From Curtobacterium flaccumfaciens pv. betae (lineage in GTDB: Bacteria > Actinomycetota > Actinomycetes > Actinomycetales > Microbacteriaceae): DNA of 64,000 nt. Of the stretch, positions 7,667 to 16,105 are shown piece after piece (positions within the stretch are counted from its first letter, which is position 1; every line of letters starts with the position of its first letter). Position numbers and translations under genes: made by a program. The stretch covers positions 1,240,001 to 1,304,000 of the forward strand of contig NZ_JAPJDC010000001.1 in assembly GCF_026241855.1 (NCBI RefSeq), written 5' to 3'. The notes under the pieces were generated by a model. It searched no databases. It saw nothing but the letters and a program-made list of their open reading frames with translations, and was not told where the DNA came from.

Positions 7667-8674
7667 ATGTTCGTCGCCGCCATCGTCTTCCTCGTCATCG
7701 CGCTCGTCGCGCTCTTCTTCCGAACACGCACCTACTCCACCCCCGCACGACCGGCCACACCCGGTCGCGAGGCACGCCCCGCCGTCCCGACCCGCCGCCC
7801 GAACCTCATCGCGACGTGGACCGCGGTCGCCGCCGGCGTCCTGTTCGTCGGGCTCACGCTCGGCAGCACCCTGTACGCGCAGGACACGGGTGAGTCGAAG
7901 GTGCAGGTCGACATCTCCGGCAACATCGTCGGGCAGAGCACGGACTCCGGGTTCCACTTCAAGGCGCCGTGGGCCACGCTGCACACGTTCAACATCCGCA
8001 ACCAGACCGTCACCTACATCAACGCGGTCAACGGCTCCGACTCGGACAACAACGGCAACGTCCGCTCCGGCCCGTACGTCACGGTGCAGGACCAGGACGG
8101 CGTCTCGTCGAACGTCAGCCTCAACCTGCAGTACAGCATCGACGCGAAGTCGGTCACCGACATCTACCGGTCGTACAAGACCGAGGAGAACTTCAAGACG
8201 CAGTTCATCGGCAACTCGGTGCGCAGTGTCGTGCGCCAGGTGCCGAACGACTTCACCACCATCGAGCTGATCACCAAGCGCGGCACCGTCGAGAAGGCGA
8301 TGATCCAGGCGCTCGAGAAGCGGTGGAAGGGCTCGGGCGTGCACGTCGACAACTTCGCCCTGCAGGAGATCACGCCGCCGAAGTCGGTCATCGACGCCTA
8401 CGCCACCGCGCAGCAGGCGCAGATCCAGGTCACGAAGGAGCGCGCGCTCCTGGACGCCAAGAAGGTGCAGGCGCAGCAGCAGGTCGCCGAGGCACAGGGT
8501 CAGGCCGACGCCAACGAGGTCCTCAACGAGCACCCGCTCTCCGACGCCGCCCTCAAGCAGCGCGAGATCGAGGCGCTCAAGAGCGCCGGCGACAACGGCT
8601 CGCTCATCGTCGTGCCGCAGGGCACGGACAACATCCTCAGCCTGCCGGGGACCTCGGGTTCGAAGAGCAAGTAG
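7667..8674 (+). CDS. SPFH/band-7 (prohibitin-like) membrane protein
   Basis: A 335-residue protein with an N-terminal membrane helix (about residues 2-19), a second helix (about 46-66), then an SPFH domain (about 70-250). The domain features include TDSGFHFKAPW, VTVQDQDGVSSNVSLNLQYSID and the IYRSYKTEENF segment. It is followed by an Ala/Gln/Glu-rich helical region (TAQQAQIQVTKERAL through AEAQGQAD) likely to form a coiled coil. SPFH proteins build ring-like scaffolds on membranes and influence proteases or membrane order. ATG 7667 is chosen because AGGAG (7654-7658) is eight bases upstream; an in-frame GTG at 7658 overlaps that site. It is followed by a nested hairpin. Confidence 0.88.
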   Translation: MFVAAIVFLVIALVALFFRTRTYSTPARPATPGREARPAVPTRRPNLIATWTAVAAGVLFVGLTLGSTLYAQDTGESKVQVDISGNIVGQSTDSGFHFKAPWATLHTFNIRNQTVTYINAVNGSDSDNNGNVRSGPYVTVQDQDGVSSNVSLNLQYSIDAKSVTDIYRSYKTEENFKTQFIGNSVRSVVRQVPNDFTTIELITKRGTVEKAMIQALEKRWKGSGVHVDNFALQEITPPKSVIDAYATAQQAQIQVTKERALLDAKKVQAQQQVAEAQGQADANEVLNEHPLSDAALKQREIEALKSAGDNGSLIVVPQGTDNILSLPGTSGSKSK

Positions 8675-8684
8675 CGCGCGCCGA

Positions 8685-8746
8685 GACGCCGCCCAGTCGC
8701 CGAGACGCCTCCGTTTTCGGAGGCGTCTCGCACACGGGGCGGCGTC
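8685..8746 (+). terminator. Nested hairpin after the SPFH gene
   Basis: Inner perfect 13-bp stem (CGAGACGCCTCCG, loop TTTT, 8701-8730) enclosed by a 10-bp outer stem GACGCCGCCC/GGGCGGCGTC (8685-8694 with 8737-8746). It begins 11 bases after the stop codon. There is no T-tract, as is common for actinobacterial terminators. Confidence 0.75.
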
Positions 8747-8789
8747 GGGGGAACACGACGGCGTCTTCCGGATCCGAGACGCGCGCCGC

Positions 8790-8837
8790 GACGGACGGGA
8801 GGCACGGTGCCAGCTGGCACCGTGCCTCCTGTCCGTC
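8790..8837. repeat. Palindrome family 1, copy 4 (subtype B)
   Basis: A 48-bp palindrome centred at 8813.5 between the convergent SPFH and ABC permease genes, 25 bases from the permease stop. Arms are GACGGACGGGAGGC and GCCTCCTGTCCGTC, with one mispair. Confidence 0.95.
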
Positions 8838-8862
8838 GGTGTGGCGGGGTCCAGAGCCCCGC

Positions 8863-10131
8863 TCAGGCCGCGCCGTGACTGGCGCGGCTGCGCCGCGAGA
8901 GCGAGTCGATGATGACGGCGAGCAGCAGGACCGCGCCGGTGATCATGTAGCGGATCGACGAGTCGAGGCTCAGCAGGGTGAGCCCGTTCGAGATCGACTG
9001 GATCACGATGATGCCGAGCAGCGCCGACCAGGCGCTGCCTCGGCCACCGAACAGGCTGGTCCCGCCGATGACGGCTGCGGCGATCGCGTTGAGGTTCGTG
9101 TCTCCGGCGCCGGACGACAGGCTCGCCGAGTTCAGGCGGGCGGCGGCGAGGATGCCGCCGACGGTGGCGAAGAGCGAGGTCAGCATGAACACCGAGATGT
9201 AGATGCGGTTCACCCGGATGCCGGAGCGCCGTGCGGCCTCGACGTTGCCGCCGACCGCGAAGACCGAGCGGCCCCAGCGGGTGCGCTTCAGCACGAAGTT
9301 CATCAGCACGACCAGCACGACGAAGAACACGAACGAGGTGCCGGTGCCGAAGTCGCGCGACAGGTACCAGACCATCAGCGCGAGGCCGAGGAACAGGGCG
9401 ACGGCCTTCACGACGGTCAGGGACATCGCTCCGGTCGACAGTCCGGCACGACGGCGACGGGCAGCACGGCGGACCTCGGTGAAGAAGAGCCCGCCGGCGG
9501 CCAGGACGGCGAGCAGGTACGCGAGCCACGGCGGCAGGTACGAGGCCGAGGCGAACTGCACGATCGGCGAGTCGTACGGCAGGTTGATCGAGCCGTTCGG
9601 CCCGAGGATGAGCAGCTGCAGCCCGAGGAACCCGAGCAGACCGGCGAGGGTGATGACGAAGCTCGGCACCCCGAAGCGGGTGAACAGCAGGCCGTAGAGC
9701 AGGCCTGCGGCGGCACCGACGGCCAGGGCGACGGTGAGCACGAGCCACAGCGGCCAGCCGAGCGTCGTGAGGCCCTGGCCGAGGATCGCGGCGGAGAGTC
9801 CGCTGACGCTGCCGACGGACAGGTCGATCTCGCCGAGCAGCAGCACGAGGACGATGCCGATCGCGATGGTGCCGACCGCGGCGCACTGCAGGGCGAGGTT
9901 GACCAGGTTGCCCGGGGACAGGAAGTCGGGGGAGAGCGCCTGGAACACCGCCCAGATGACGATGAGCCCGACGACCACCGGCAGCGAGCCGATGTCACCG
10001 CCGCGGACCCGTCGGACGAACGCCTTCGCCGCGCCGCCGAGCCCGGCGTCACGCAGGAGCCGCTCGTCCTGCAGGTCCGCGGCCGAGGGCGTCGGGGTCG
10101 CTGCGGTGAGGGTCTCGTCGGTCTTGCTCAT
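8863..10131 (-). CDS. Sugar ABC transporter permease (XylH/RbsC type)
   Basis: A 422-residue inner-membrane permease with about ten hydrophobic segments. It carries the family stretch LLLGEIDLSVGSVSGLSA, typical of BPD_transp_2 permeases, and the ATPase-coupling loop NVEAARRSGIRVNRIYISVF. The length and the GEIDLSVG motif fit the xylose/ribose/galactose (CUT2) class. It is the last gene of a three-gene operon: its ATG overlaps the ATPase stop by four bases (10128-10131). Together with the lipoprotein at 11022 it imports a sugar, probably a pentose such as xylose; the exact sugar is inferred only from family resemblance. Confidence 0.9.
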   Translation of the reverse strand: MSKTDETLTAATPTPSAADLQDERLLRDAGLGGAAKAFVRRVRGGDIGSLPVVVGLIVIWAVFQALSPDFLSPGNLVNLALQCAAVGTIAIGIVLVLLLGEIDLSVGSVSGLSAAILGQGLTTLGWPLWLVLTVALAVGAAAGLLYGLLFTRFGVPSFVITLAGLLGFLGLQLLILGPNGSINLPYDSPIVQFASASYLPPWLAYLLAVLAAGGLFFTEVRRAARRRRAGLSTGAMSLTVVKAVALFLGLALMVWYLSRDFGTGTSFVFFVVLVVLMNFVLKRTRWGRSVFAVGGNVEAARRSGIRVNRIYISVFMLTSLFATVGGILAAARLNSASLSSGAGDTNLNAIAAAVIGGTSLFGGRGSAWSALLGIIVIQSISNGLTLLSLDSSIRYMITGAVLLLAVIIDSLSRRSRASHGAA

Positions 10132-10952
10132 GCGGAGGTCTCCTGCTCGGTGCGGGCGGCGGCGCGACGGGTGACGGCGTTGTCGGTGGCGCCGGTGATG
10201 GCCGCGATGATCTCCTCGTAGGAGACGTCGTCGATGCGGAAGGTGCCGTTGTTGCGGCCGAGTCGCAGGACCGCGACCCGGTCGGCGACGGCCTGCACGT
10301 CCGCGAGGTTGTGGCTGATGAGGACGACGCCGAGTCCGCGCTCGCGCAGGCGTTCGACGAGGTTCAGGACCTCGGCGGTCTGTGCGACACCGAGTGCGGC
10401 GGTGGGCTCGTCGAGGACGACCACCTGCGGGTCGCCGATCAGCGAGCGGGCGATCGCCACGGTCTGCCGCTGCCCACCGGACAGCGACGCGATCGGGATC
10501 CGTACCGACGGGATCCGGGCGGCGAGCTGCTGGAGGAGCTCCCACGATCGGCGCTCCATCTCCTCTTCGTCGAGGAACGGGTGGGCGATCTCGCGCCCGA
10601 GGAACAGGTTCGAGACCACGTCGAGGTTGTCGGCGAGGGCGAGGTCCTGGAACACCGTGGCGATGCCGAGGGTCTGGGCCGCCGCGGGGTTCGGGACGCT
10701 GACCTCGTCGCCGCCGAAGGTGATCGTGCCGCCGTCGGGCGTGTAGACCCCGGCGAGGATCTTCACGAACGTCGACTTGCCGGCGCCGTTGTCGCCGACG
10801 ATGGCGACCACCTCGCCCGGGTACACGTCGAAGTCGATGTCGCTGAGGGCCTGGACGGCGCCGAACCGCTTGGTGATCCCGCGCAGGGACATCACCGGGT
10901 CGGCGGAGGGGTGTGCTGCTGGTGACGCGTTGCTCACGGGTGTCGTGCTCAC
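10128..10952 (-). CDS. Sugar ABC transporter ATP-binding protein (single-domain CUT2 type)
   Basis: A 274-residue ATPase with Walker A GDNGAGKST (residues 53-61), Q-loop FQDLALADNL, signature LSGGQ (157-161), Walker B VVVLDE (177-182) and H-loop LISHN. CUT2 ATPases such as XylG and RbsA are normally about 500 residues with two fused ATPase domains. This one has a single domain, as in some actinobacterial xylose-type systems, so it should work as a homodimer. It lies between the binding protein and the permease and is separated from the former by a strong hairpin. Confidence 0.9.
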   Translation of the reverse strand: MSTTPVSNASPAAHPSADPVMSLRGITKRFGAVQALSDIDFDVYPGEVVAIVGDNGAGKSTFVKILAGVYTPDGGTITFGGDEVSVPNPAAAQTLGIATVFQDLALADNLDVVSNLFLGREIAHPFLDEEEMERRSWELLQQLAARIPSVRIPIASLSGGQRQTVAIARSLIGDPQVVVLDEPTAALGVAQTAEVLNLVERLRERGLGVVLISHNLADVQAVADRVAVLRLGRNNGTFRIDDVSYEEIIAAITGATDNAVTRRAAARTEQETSA

Positions 10953-10975
10953 GGGTGTCGTCCTCGATCGGTGAG

Positions 10976-11007
10976 GCCCGCCCGGTCCGCAGTCGGACCG
11001 GGCGGGC
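10976..11007 (-). terminator. Intra-operon hairpin between binding protein and ATPase genes
   Basis: A 13-bp perfect stem GCCCGCCCGGTCC/GGACCGGGCGGGC with a six-base loop. It starts 14 bases after the binding-protein stop codon and has no T-tract. Its place fits partial termination or a 3' stabiliser that lets the binding protein be made in excess of the membrane parts. Confidence 0.75.
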
Positions 11008-11021
11008 AGAGGGGGTCGGAC

Positions 11022-12137
11022 CTACTTGATGCCGGCGCTGTCGCAGGCTGCCTTGTACTGCGCGGTGCAGATCTTCGACACCTCGTACAGGCCGTCCTTG
11101 ACGACCGTCGACTGGACGTTGTCCGTGGTGACGGCGACCGGGTCGAGCAGCGTCGACTGGACGCTGGCGCCCCCGGCGGTGTCGACGGTGGTGTCGCCCT
11201 TCGGCGTCTCACCCTTCGCGAACTGGATCGCCAGGTCGGCGGCCTTCGACGCCTCGGGCTTGAAGGCCTTGTAGACGGTCATGTACTGCTCACCGGCGAG
11301 GATCCGCTGGATGCCCGCGAGCGAGGCGTCCTGCCCGGTGACGGGCGGGAGCTCGGTGACACCGGCCGACTTCAGGGCCGCGATGACGCCGCCGCCTGTG
11401 TCGTCGTTCGCCGCGTAGACGCCGGTGATCTCGTCCTTGCCGAGCTTGCTGATCTGGCCGGCTGCCCAGTCCTGCGCCTTGGCGGGGTCCCATCCGGGTG
11501 TGTCGTACTCGGCGAGCACCTTGTAGCCGCTGTCGTCGATGACCGAGTGCGCACCCTTCTTGAACTGCGAGGCGTTGTTGTCGGTGGGGGACCCGTTCAC
11601 CATGATGATGCCCGAGCCCTCCGGGACCTTCTTCGCCTTGAGGGCGTCGACCAGGGCCTGGCCCTGCAGCTCACCGACCTTCTCGTTGTCGAACGAGATG
11701 TAGTAGCTCAGGTCGGGGCTGTTGATGAGCCGGTCGTAGGAGATCACCGGCACCTTCTTGGCCTTCGCCTGCTGGACGATGGATGCTGCGGCCTCGCCGT
11801 CGAACGGGTCGAGGACCAGGACCTTGACGCCCTGCGTGAGCATCGACTGGGCCTGCTGCAGCTGCTTCGACGCGTCGCCGTCGGCGTTCGCGTAGATGAC
11901 CGAGCAGCCGCTGCACTGCTTCTTCACCTCGGCGGTGAAGAGCGGGCGGTCGGCGCTGGCGTAGCGGGCGGTGACGGAGTCGGGCAGGAGCAGGCCGATC
12001 TTGGCCTTCGACGCGTCCCCGCCGCCTCCGCCGGAACCGGTCCCGGCGTCCGCGCCGTTGGAACAGCCCGCCAGGGTGGTGATCGCGAGCAGCAGGGCGC
12101 TGACGCCCAGCATCGCTCGTGTGGTGGATTTCTTCAT
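11022..12137 (-). CDS. Sugar ABC transporter substrate-binding lipoprotein (XylF type)
   Basis: A 371-residue type I periplasmic-binding-fold lipoprotein. A basic start (MKKSTTR) and hydrophobic core lead to the lipobox LAGC with C25 as the lipidated residue, followed by a Gly-rich linker. The mature part opens with KIGLLLPDSVTARYASADRP and contains VLDPFDGEAAASIVQQAKAK and GVYAANDDTGGGVIAALK, typical of xylose/ribose-binding proteins. It should capture the sugar outside the membrane. The start is fixed by GGAGGA seven bases upstream. The ROK regulator lies directly upstream on the same strand and is the obvious candidate controller. Confidence 0.92.
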   Translation of the reverse strand: MKKSTTRAMLGVSALLLAITTLAGCSNGADAGTGSGGGGGDASKAKIGLLLPDSVTARYASADRPLFTAEVKKQCSGCSVIYANADGDASKQLQQAQSMLTQGVKVLVLDPFDGEAAASIVQQAKAKKVPVISYDRLINSPDLSYYISFDNEKVGELQGQALVDALKAKKVPEGSGIIMVNGSPTDNNASQFKKGAHSVIDDSGYKVLAEYDTPGWDPAKAQDWAAGQISKLGKDEITGVYAANDDTGGGVIAALKSAGVTELPPVTGQDASLAGIQRILAGEQYMTVYKAFKPEASKAADLAIQFAKGETPKGDTTVDTAGGASVQSTLLDPVAVTTDNVQSTVVKDGLYEVSKICTAQYKAACDSAGIK

Positions 12138-12286
12138 TGAAACGTCCTCCAACAGTGGACCGCCCCCATCGGCGGTGCCCTGAGTGTGACAGCGAGCGTT
12201 CTTGGCTGCAAGAGTTGAACGCAAGGACCGCGCGCCGTGACGAAAACGTTATCCGGAGGGCGCGGGGCGCCCCGGCTCGCCCGCGC

Positions 12287-13459
12287 CTATCGTGCGCGCG
12301 TCACGTCCACGGCTTCGATCGCCAGGGCCAGGGCGCCGGTCACCGAGGCCTTCTCGCCGAGCTGCCCCTGCACCACGTCCGGCGTGCCGTCCACGTCGAC
12401 GATCAACGACGACTCGAGGGCGTGCCGCATCGGGCCGAGCAGGAGTTCCCCGGCCCGTGCGAACTCGCCCGTGACCACGACCCGCTCCGGGTCGAGGACG
12501 TTGCAGAGCCCCACCGCCGCCGCACCGATGGCCCGCCCGGCGTCGGCCACGGCGCGCATGCAGACCTGGTCGCCGCCCATCGCGCGCAGGATCAGGTCAG
12601 CCAGCTTGAGGGTGCCGACCTCGTCGCGGACGCCCTCGAGCACGGCGGGTGCGCCGGCGATCGCCTCGAGGCACCCGCGGTTGCCGCACCGGCACAGGGG
12701 TCCGTTGGGCAGGACGGGGGTGTGCCCGAACTCGCCGGCGATGCCGTGGTGCCCACGGAACAGGTGCCCGCCCAGCACGAGTCCGGCGCCGATGCCGTTG
12801 CCGACGTCGAGCGTCACCACGGTGTCGCGGCCGCGGGCCGCCCCGCTCCGGTGTTCCGCCAGGGCGGCGAGGTTGGCCGAGTTGTCGACCTGCACGGGCT
12901 TGTCCATCCGCCGGGCGAGCGACTGGCCGAGCGCGATGCCGTCCCAACCCCGCAGGATCCCGCCGCGCGCCGTCATCCCGGTGCGGGCGTCGATCGGGGC
13001 GGCCACGGCGAGGCCGACGGCGAGCACCTCGTCCATCGACGACTCGATGGACTCCACCATGTCCAGCACGAGCAGCGCGGTCTTGTCGAGCTCGGCGTCG
13101 GCGCGGTGGTCACGGGCCAGGGGCATGTGCCGCTCGGCCAGGACGGCGCCGTTCAGGTCCGACAGTGCCAGCCGCAGGTGCCGCGGCGAGACGTGCACCC
13201 CGGCGACCAGCCCGAGGCCGTGCGGCAGGGTCACGCGGAGCGCCCGACGGCCGCTCGAGGTGCTCGGCGTCGCGTGCAGGGCACCGGTCGCGACGAGTTC
13301 CTTGACGATGTTCGAGACGGTCGCGGGGGAGAGTCCGGTCACCCCGGCGAGCTCGACCTGCGTCAGCCCGCCGTGCCGCTTCACCGCGCTGACGACCCGG
13401 CCCCGGTTGGCTTCACGCAGTGAAGCTTGGTTCCCCGGACTGCGGCGCGGCTCTGACAC
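12287..13459 (-). CDS. ROK-family transcriptional repressor
   Basis: A 390-residue ROK regulator. Residues about 15-75 form a winged helix (LTQVELAGVTGLSPATVSNIVKELV). The remainder is an actin-like sugar-binding domain with the ROK signature around VTLDVGNGIGAGLVLGG and HHGIAGEFGHTPV. The zinc motif is CRCGNRGCLEA, so the usual Cys3-His site appears intact. Such proteins repress sugar-uptake genes until a sugar ligand binds. The target is probably the xylose-type ABC operon 150 bases downstream on the same strand. The GTG start follows the hexamer at 13466-13471 with no Shine-Dalgarno sequence. Confidence 0.9.
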   Translation of the reverse strand: MSEPRRSPGNQASLREANRGRVVSAVKRHGGLTQVELAGVTGLSPATVSNIVKELVATGALHATPSTSSGRRALRVTLPHGLGLVAGVHVSPRHLRLALSDLNGAVLAERHMPLARDHRADAELDKTALLVLDMVESIESSMDEVLAVGLAVAAPIDARTGMTARGGILRGWDGIALGQSLARRMDKPVQVDNSANLAALAEHRSGAARGRDTVVTLDVGNGIGAGLVLGGHLFRGHHGIAGEFGHTPVLPNGPLCRCGNRGCLEAIAGAPAVLEGVRDEVGTLKLADLILRAMGGDQVCMRAVADAGRAIGAAAVGLCNVLDPERVVVTGEFARAGELLLGPMRHALESSLIVDVDGTPDVVQGQLGEKASVTGALALAIEAVDVTRAR

Positions 13460-13465
13460 GGGGAC

Positions 13466-13471
13466 AGCGTA
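13466..13471 (-). promoter_or_regulatory. -10 hexamer TACGCT for a leaderless start at 13459
   Basis: TACGCT, six bases (GTCCCC), then GTG on the minus strand. Confidence 0.6.
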
Positions 13472-13497
13472 ACGGGCGGGTCCGGAACGCTCGCCGT

Positions 13498-13545
13498 GAC
13501 GGACTGGAGGCACGGTGCCAGCTGGCACCGCGCCTCCAGTTCGTG
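13498..13545. repeat. Palindrome family 1, copy 5 (subtype A)
   Basis: A 48-bp imperfect palindrome centred at 13521.5, between two leftward genes: 30 bases downstream of the reductase-like gene and upstream of the ROK gene. The right outer arm (CCAGTTCGT) has decayed. Confidence 0.9.
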
Positions 13546-13575
13546 GGTGGTCGCGTCCACCGCCCGCACCCGTCG

Positions 13576-14511
13576 TCAGACGCGTCGCGCCGTCCGGTCG
13601 AGGCGCGGGGTCGGGACGCCCAGGGCGGCGGCGGTGCGCCGGACGTCCTCGAGGACCGCCAGGGGTTCCGCGGCGGTCGGGTCGTCGTGCGCGGCGAGGC
13701 TCGCCCGCGCGATCGGGACGAGCGCCGTGGCCGCGGCCACCACGGCGGCCGTCACCCCCGGGCGTCGGACGGGCAGGGTCGTGGAGCGGTGTCGGGAGAG
13801 GCCGACGCCCCGTGCCTCCAGGACCGGCAGGAGTTCCCGACCGATCAGGAACGCCTCGCGGAGCGCCTGCCGATCCCCGACCATCGTCGCCAGGCCACCG
13901 CTCTGCAGGGCCTGTGCGAACATGCCGGCGTCGAGCACGAAGTGCAGCCACAGCCACCCCCGGATGTCGTCCTCGTCCTGCACGGTGAACCCCGACTGGC
14001 GGAACACCGACCGCACCAGCTCCCGCCGGTCCGGAGCCGCGCCCGTCGTCCCGAGCCGGACCGAACGGAGGACTGCACCGTGCAGGACCCCGTCGACGTC
14101 GAACCCGCCGCCGGCGCCCGGGAACCCGAACAGCACCCGGTCCGCGGCGAGCGGTGCGACCGCGACGAGGGGTTCGTCCCACACGTTGCCGAGGACCAGC
14201 ACCGTGGCGTCGCCGATGTGGGGCGCCAGGGTGGCCACGGCCTCCTGCAGTCGGTGGTGGCCGACGCTGAGGACGACGAGGTCGTACGCGTCGCCCGTGT
14301 CGATCGACTCGACCAGTCGCGTCGGCGACGTCGATCTGATCAGCCGACCCAGGGGTCCGCGGCGGCCGTCGATGACGTCGGTCTGCACGCTGTCGCCGTA
14401 CTCGGCAGCGCGCCCGGGCCGCACCAGGTGGTCGACCTGGTGCCCGGAGTGCTGGAAGGCCTGGCCGTAGATCGTGGCGATGACGCCCCGTCCGAGCATG
14501 AGGATCCGCAT
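13576..14511 (-). CDS. Ketopantoate reductase (PanE/ApbA)-like protein
   Basis: A 311-residue protein with an N-terminal Rossmann fold (MRILMLGRGVIATIYGQAF) and VVLSVGHHRLQEAV, where PanE proteins bind NADP. A helical C-terminal domain contains LHFVLDAGMFAQALQSGG. The glycine motif is GRGVIATIYG rather than the strict GxGxxG of true PanE, so this is probably a paralogue acting on another 2-keto acid or alcohol. It is divergent from a TetR gene, with the operator-like repeats at 14533-14576 between them, which suggests control by that TetR protein. Confidence 0.8.
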   Translation of the reverse strand: MRILMLGRGVIATIYGQAFQHSGHQVDHLVRPGRAAEYGDSVQTDVIDGRRGPLGRLIRSTSPTRLVESIDTGDAYDLVVLSVGHHRLQEAVATLAPHIGDATVLVLGNVWDEPLVAVAPLAADRVLFGFPGAGGGFDVDGVLHGAVLRSVRLGTTGAAPDRRELVRSVFRQSGFTVQDEDDIRGWLWLHFVLDAGMFAQALQSGGLATMVGDRQALREAFLIGRELLPVLEARGVGLSRHRSTTLPVRRPGVTAAVVAAATALVPIARASLAAHDDPTAAEPLAVLEDVRRTAAALGVPTPRLDRTARRV

Positions 14512-14532
14512 CAGGCACCTGTCCGCTAGTCT

Positions 14533-14576
14533 GGAGACGATCTCCACTTGGAAGATATGGAGATTGTTTCCACTTG
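14533..14576. promoter_or_regulatory. Tandem operator-like repeats between reductase and TetR genes
   Basis: Two direct copies of GGAGANNNTNTCCACTTG begin at 14533 and 14559, 26 bases apart. The left copy contains the perfect palindrome GGAGACGATCTCC. They occupy most of the 78-base divergent gap. The natural reading is paired TetR binding sites covering both promoters. Confidence 0.7.
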
Positions 14577-14589
14577 TCAAGGAGTCTCT

Positions 14590-15156
14590 GTGCCGGTCGA
14601 GGAACCCCTGCCTGCCGCGAAGCCGATGCGCGCCGACGCCCGTCGGAACCGCGACGCGATCGTGGCCGCTGCCCGGACGGCGTTCGAGCGTGATGAGCAG
14701 CTGCGCTTCGACGACTTCGCCGGACGCGCCGGCGTTGGTGTCGGCACGCTCTACCGACACTTCCCGACGCGTGAAGCGCTGGCGGCGGCGGTCTACCGGG
14801 GCGAGGTCGACGTCCTCTGCCAGCGTGCTCGTGACTCGACGCGGCCAGCGGCTGAGAGCCTCGACGACTTCCTGCGCGGTTTCGTGGAGTACGTGGTCGA
14901 CCACGCGGCGCTCGCCCGCACCCTCGCCGCCGTGGTCGACGCCACCACGCAGGCCGAGGGTGGGGGCGACCTGGAGCGGACGCTCGCCGAGCTGATGGCG
15001 CGCGCGGCAGGTGACGGGACGATCCGGTCCGACGTCGCCCCCGGGACGGTGCTCATGCTGCTGCACGGCATTGGGGCCGGGATCGATCGCCCAGGGTGGG
15101 CGGTGGAAGCCCGTGCTGCCGCCGACCTGGTCTCCCGAGGGCTCCGGACCCGCTGA
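14590..15156 (+). CDS. TetR-family transcriptional regulator
   Basis: A 188-residue regulator. The N-terminal HTH spans about residues 10-60 (DAIVAAARTAFERD, FDDFAGRAGVGVGTLYRHFPTREAL) and carries the family hallmark YRHFPTREAL. The C-terminal half is an all-helical ligand and dimer domain. GTG 14590 is preferred because AAGGAG (14579-14584) lies five bases before it; an ATG at 14548 would fall inside the operator repeats. It probably represses its own gene and the divergent reductase. The ligand is unknown. Confidence 0.85.
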   Translation: MPVEEPLPAAKPMRADARRNRDAIVAAARTAFERDEQLRFDDFAGRAGVGVGTLYRHFPTREALAAAVYRGEVDVLCQRARDSTRPAAESLDDFLRGFVEYVVDHAALARTLAAVVDATTQAEGGGDLERTLAELMARAAGDGTIRSDVAPGTVLMLLHGIGAGIDRPGWAVEARAAADLVSRGLRTR

Positions 15157-15160
15157 TCCG

Positions 15161-16105
15161 TCAGCGCGGTCGCACCACCGGAGCGGTGTGGGCGCGGAGC
15201 AGGACGGCCACACTCGCGGCCGCAGCCAGTACGACGAGTGACCACGCCACCGCGGCCACCGTGCCGGCGGGGTGGACGACCGACTGTCCGACCGCGGCCT
15301 GCACCGTGAGGAGCACGGTGCCCGCCGCCCACGTGACCGCGACGACGACCACGATCCGGACCTGCGTGGTCGGGTGTGCCAGCCACGGCAGGTGCCGACC
15401 CGCAGCGGCGACGAGGAGCGCCACCAGCGGGAGCATCTGCAGGGCGTGCATGCCGACGAAGTGGGCGACCCGGTAGTCACCGCCGACGGTGCTCCACCCG
15501 AGCAGCGGAACCCCGGGTCCGCCGTCCGCGATCCCCACCGTGTGGGCGCCGACGATCCCGTCCGGCGCGGTGAGCTGGGTGGGGGTCGGGCCGGTCATCA
15601 GGAACGCGACCCCGATGCCGAGGAGCGCGATGACGGCACCGGCGCGGACGGCGACCGTCAGTGCCGGGGTGGGCAGGCGCAGGAAGAACAGTGCGATCGA
15701 GGTGACGAAGGTGCAGAGGTAGAGCGTCGTGATCGCGACCGCCATCACCGCCCACACCACCACGTGCACGCTGTTCGACACGTTGAAGTGACTCGTCGTG
15801 CCGGTCGCGGCGGCCCACCCGATGAGCACCTGTTCGACCACCAGGGCCACGGCCACCACGGTGCCGAGTCGGCGAGCGAGCGTCCGCCACTTCGGCAGGT
15901 GGGCGATGAGCCACGCCCAGGTGACGGCGTAGAGCAGGATCGACAGCGAGAACTTCAGGGGCTTCATCCACGCCGGTGCCCCGAGGATGGTCCGGGGATC
16001 CACGACGAGTCCGACGAGGCAGACCGCGGTGGAGACGACCATCAGGCCGGCGACGGCCATGAGTGCCGGGTGCCACGCGACCGCTCGACGGACGGCGGCG
16101 ATCAC
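15161..16105 (-). CDS. Hypothetical polytopic membrane protein
   Basis: A 314-residue protein with about eight hydrophobic helices: residues about 13-33, 49-68, 80-98, 113-135, 145-165, 218-238, 250-270 and 282-302. It contains the segment GAPAWMKPLKFSLSILLYAVTWAWL. I do not recognise a named family with certainty. Its GTG start overlaps the stop of the NAD-epimerase gene (16102-16105), making it the last gene of a MerR/epimerase/membrane-protein operon. A role in transport or in making a lipid product is possible but unsupported. Confidence 0.8.
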   Translation of the reverse strand: MIAAVRRAVAWHPALMAVAGLMVVSTAVCLVGLVVDPRTILGAPAWMKPLKFSLSILLYAVTWAWLIAHLPKWRTLARRLGTVVAVALVVEQVLIGWAAATGTTSHFNVSNSVHVVVWAVMAVAITTLYLCTFVTSIALFFLRLPTPALTVAVRAGAVIALLGIGVAFLMTGPTPTQLTAPDGIVGAHTVGIADGGPGVPLLGWSTVGGDYRVAHFVGMHALQMLPLVALLVAAAGRHLPWLAHPTTQVRIVVVVAVTWAAGTVLLTVQAAVGQSVVHPAGTVAAVAWSLVVLAAAASVAVLLRAHTAPVVRPR

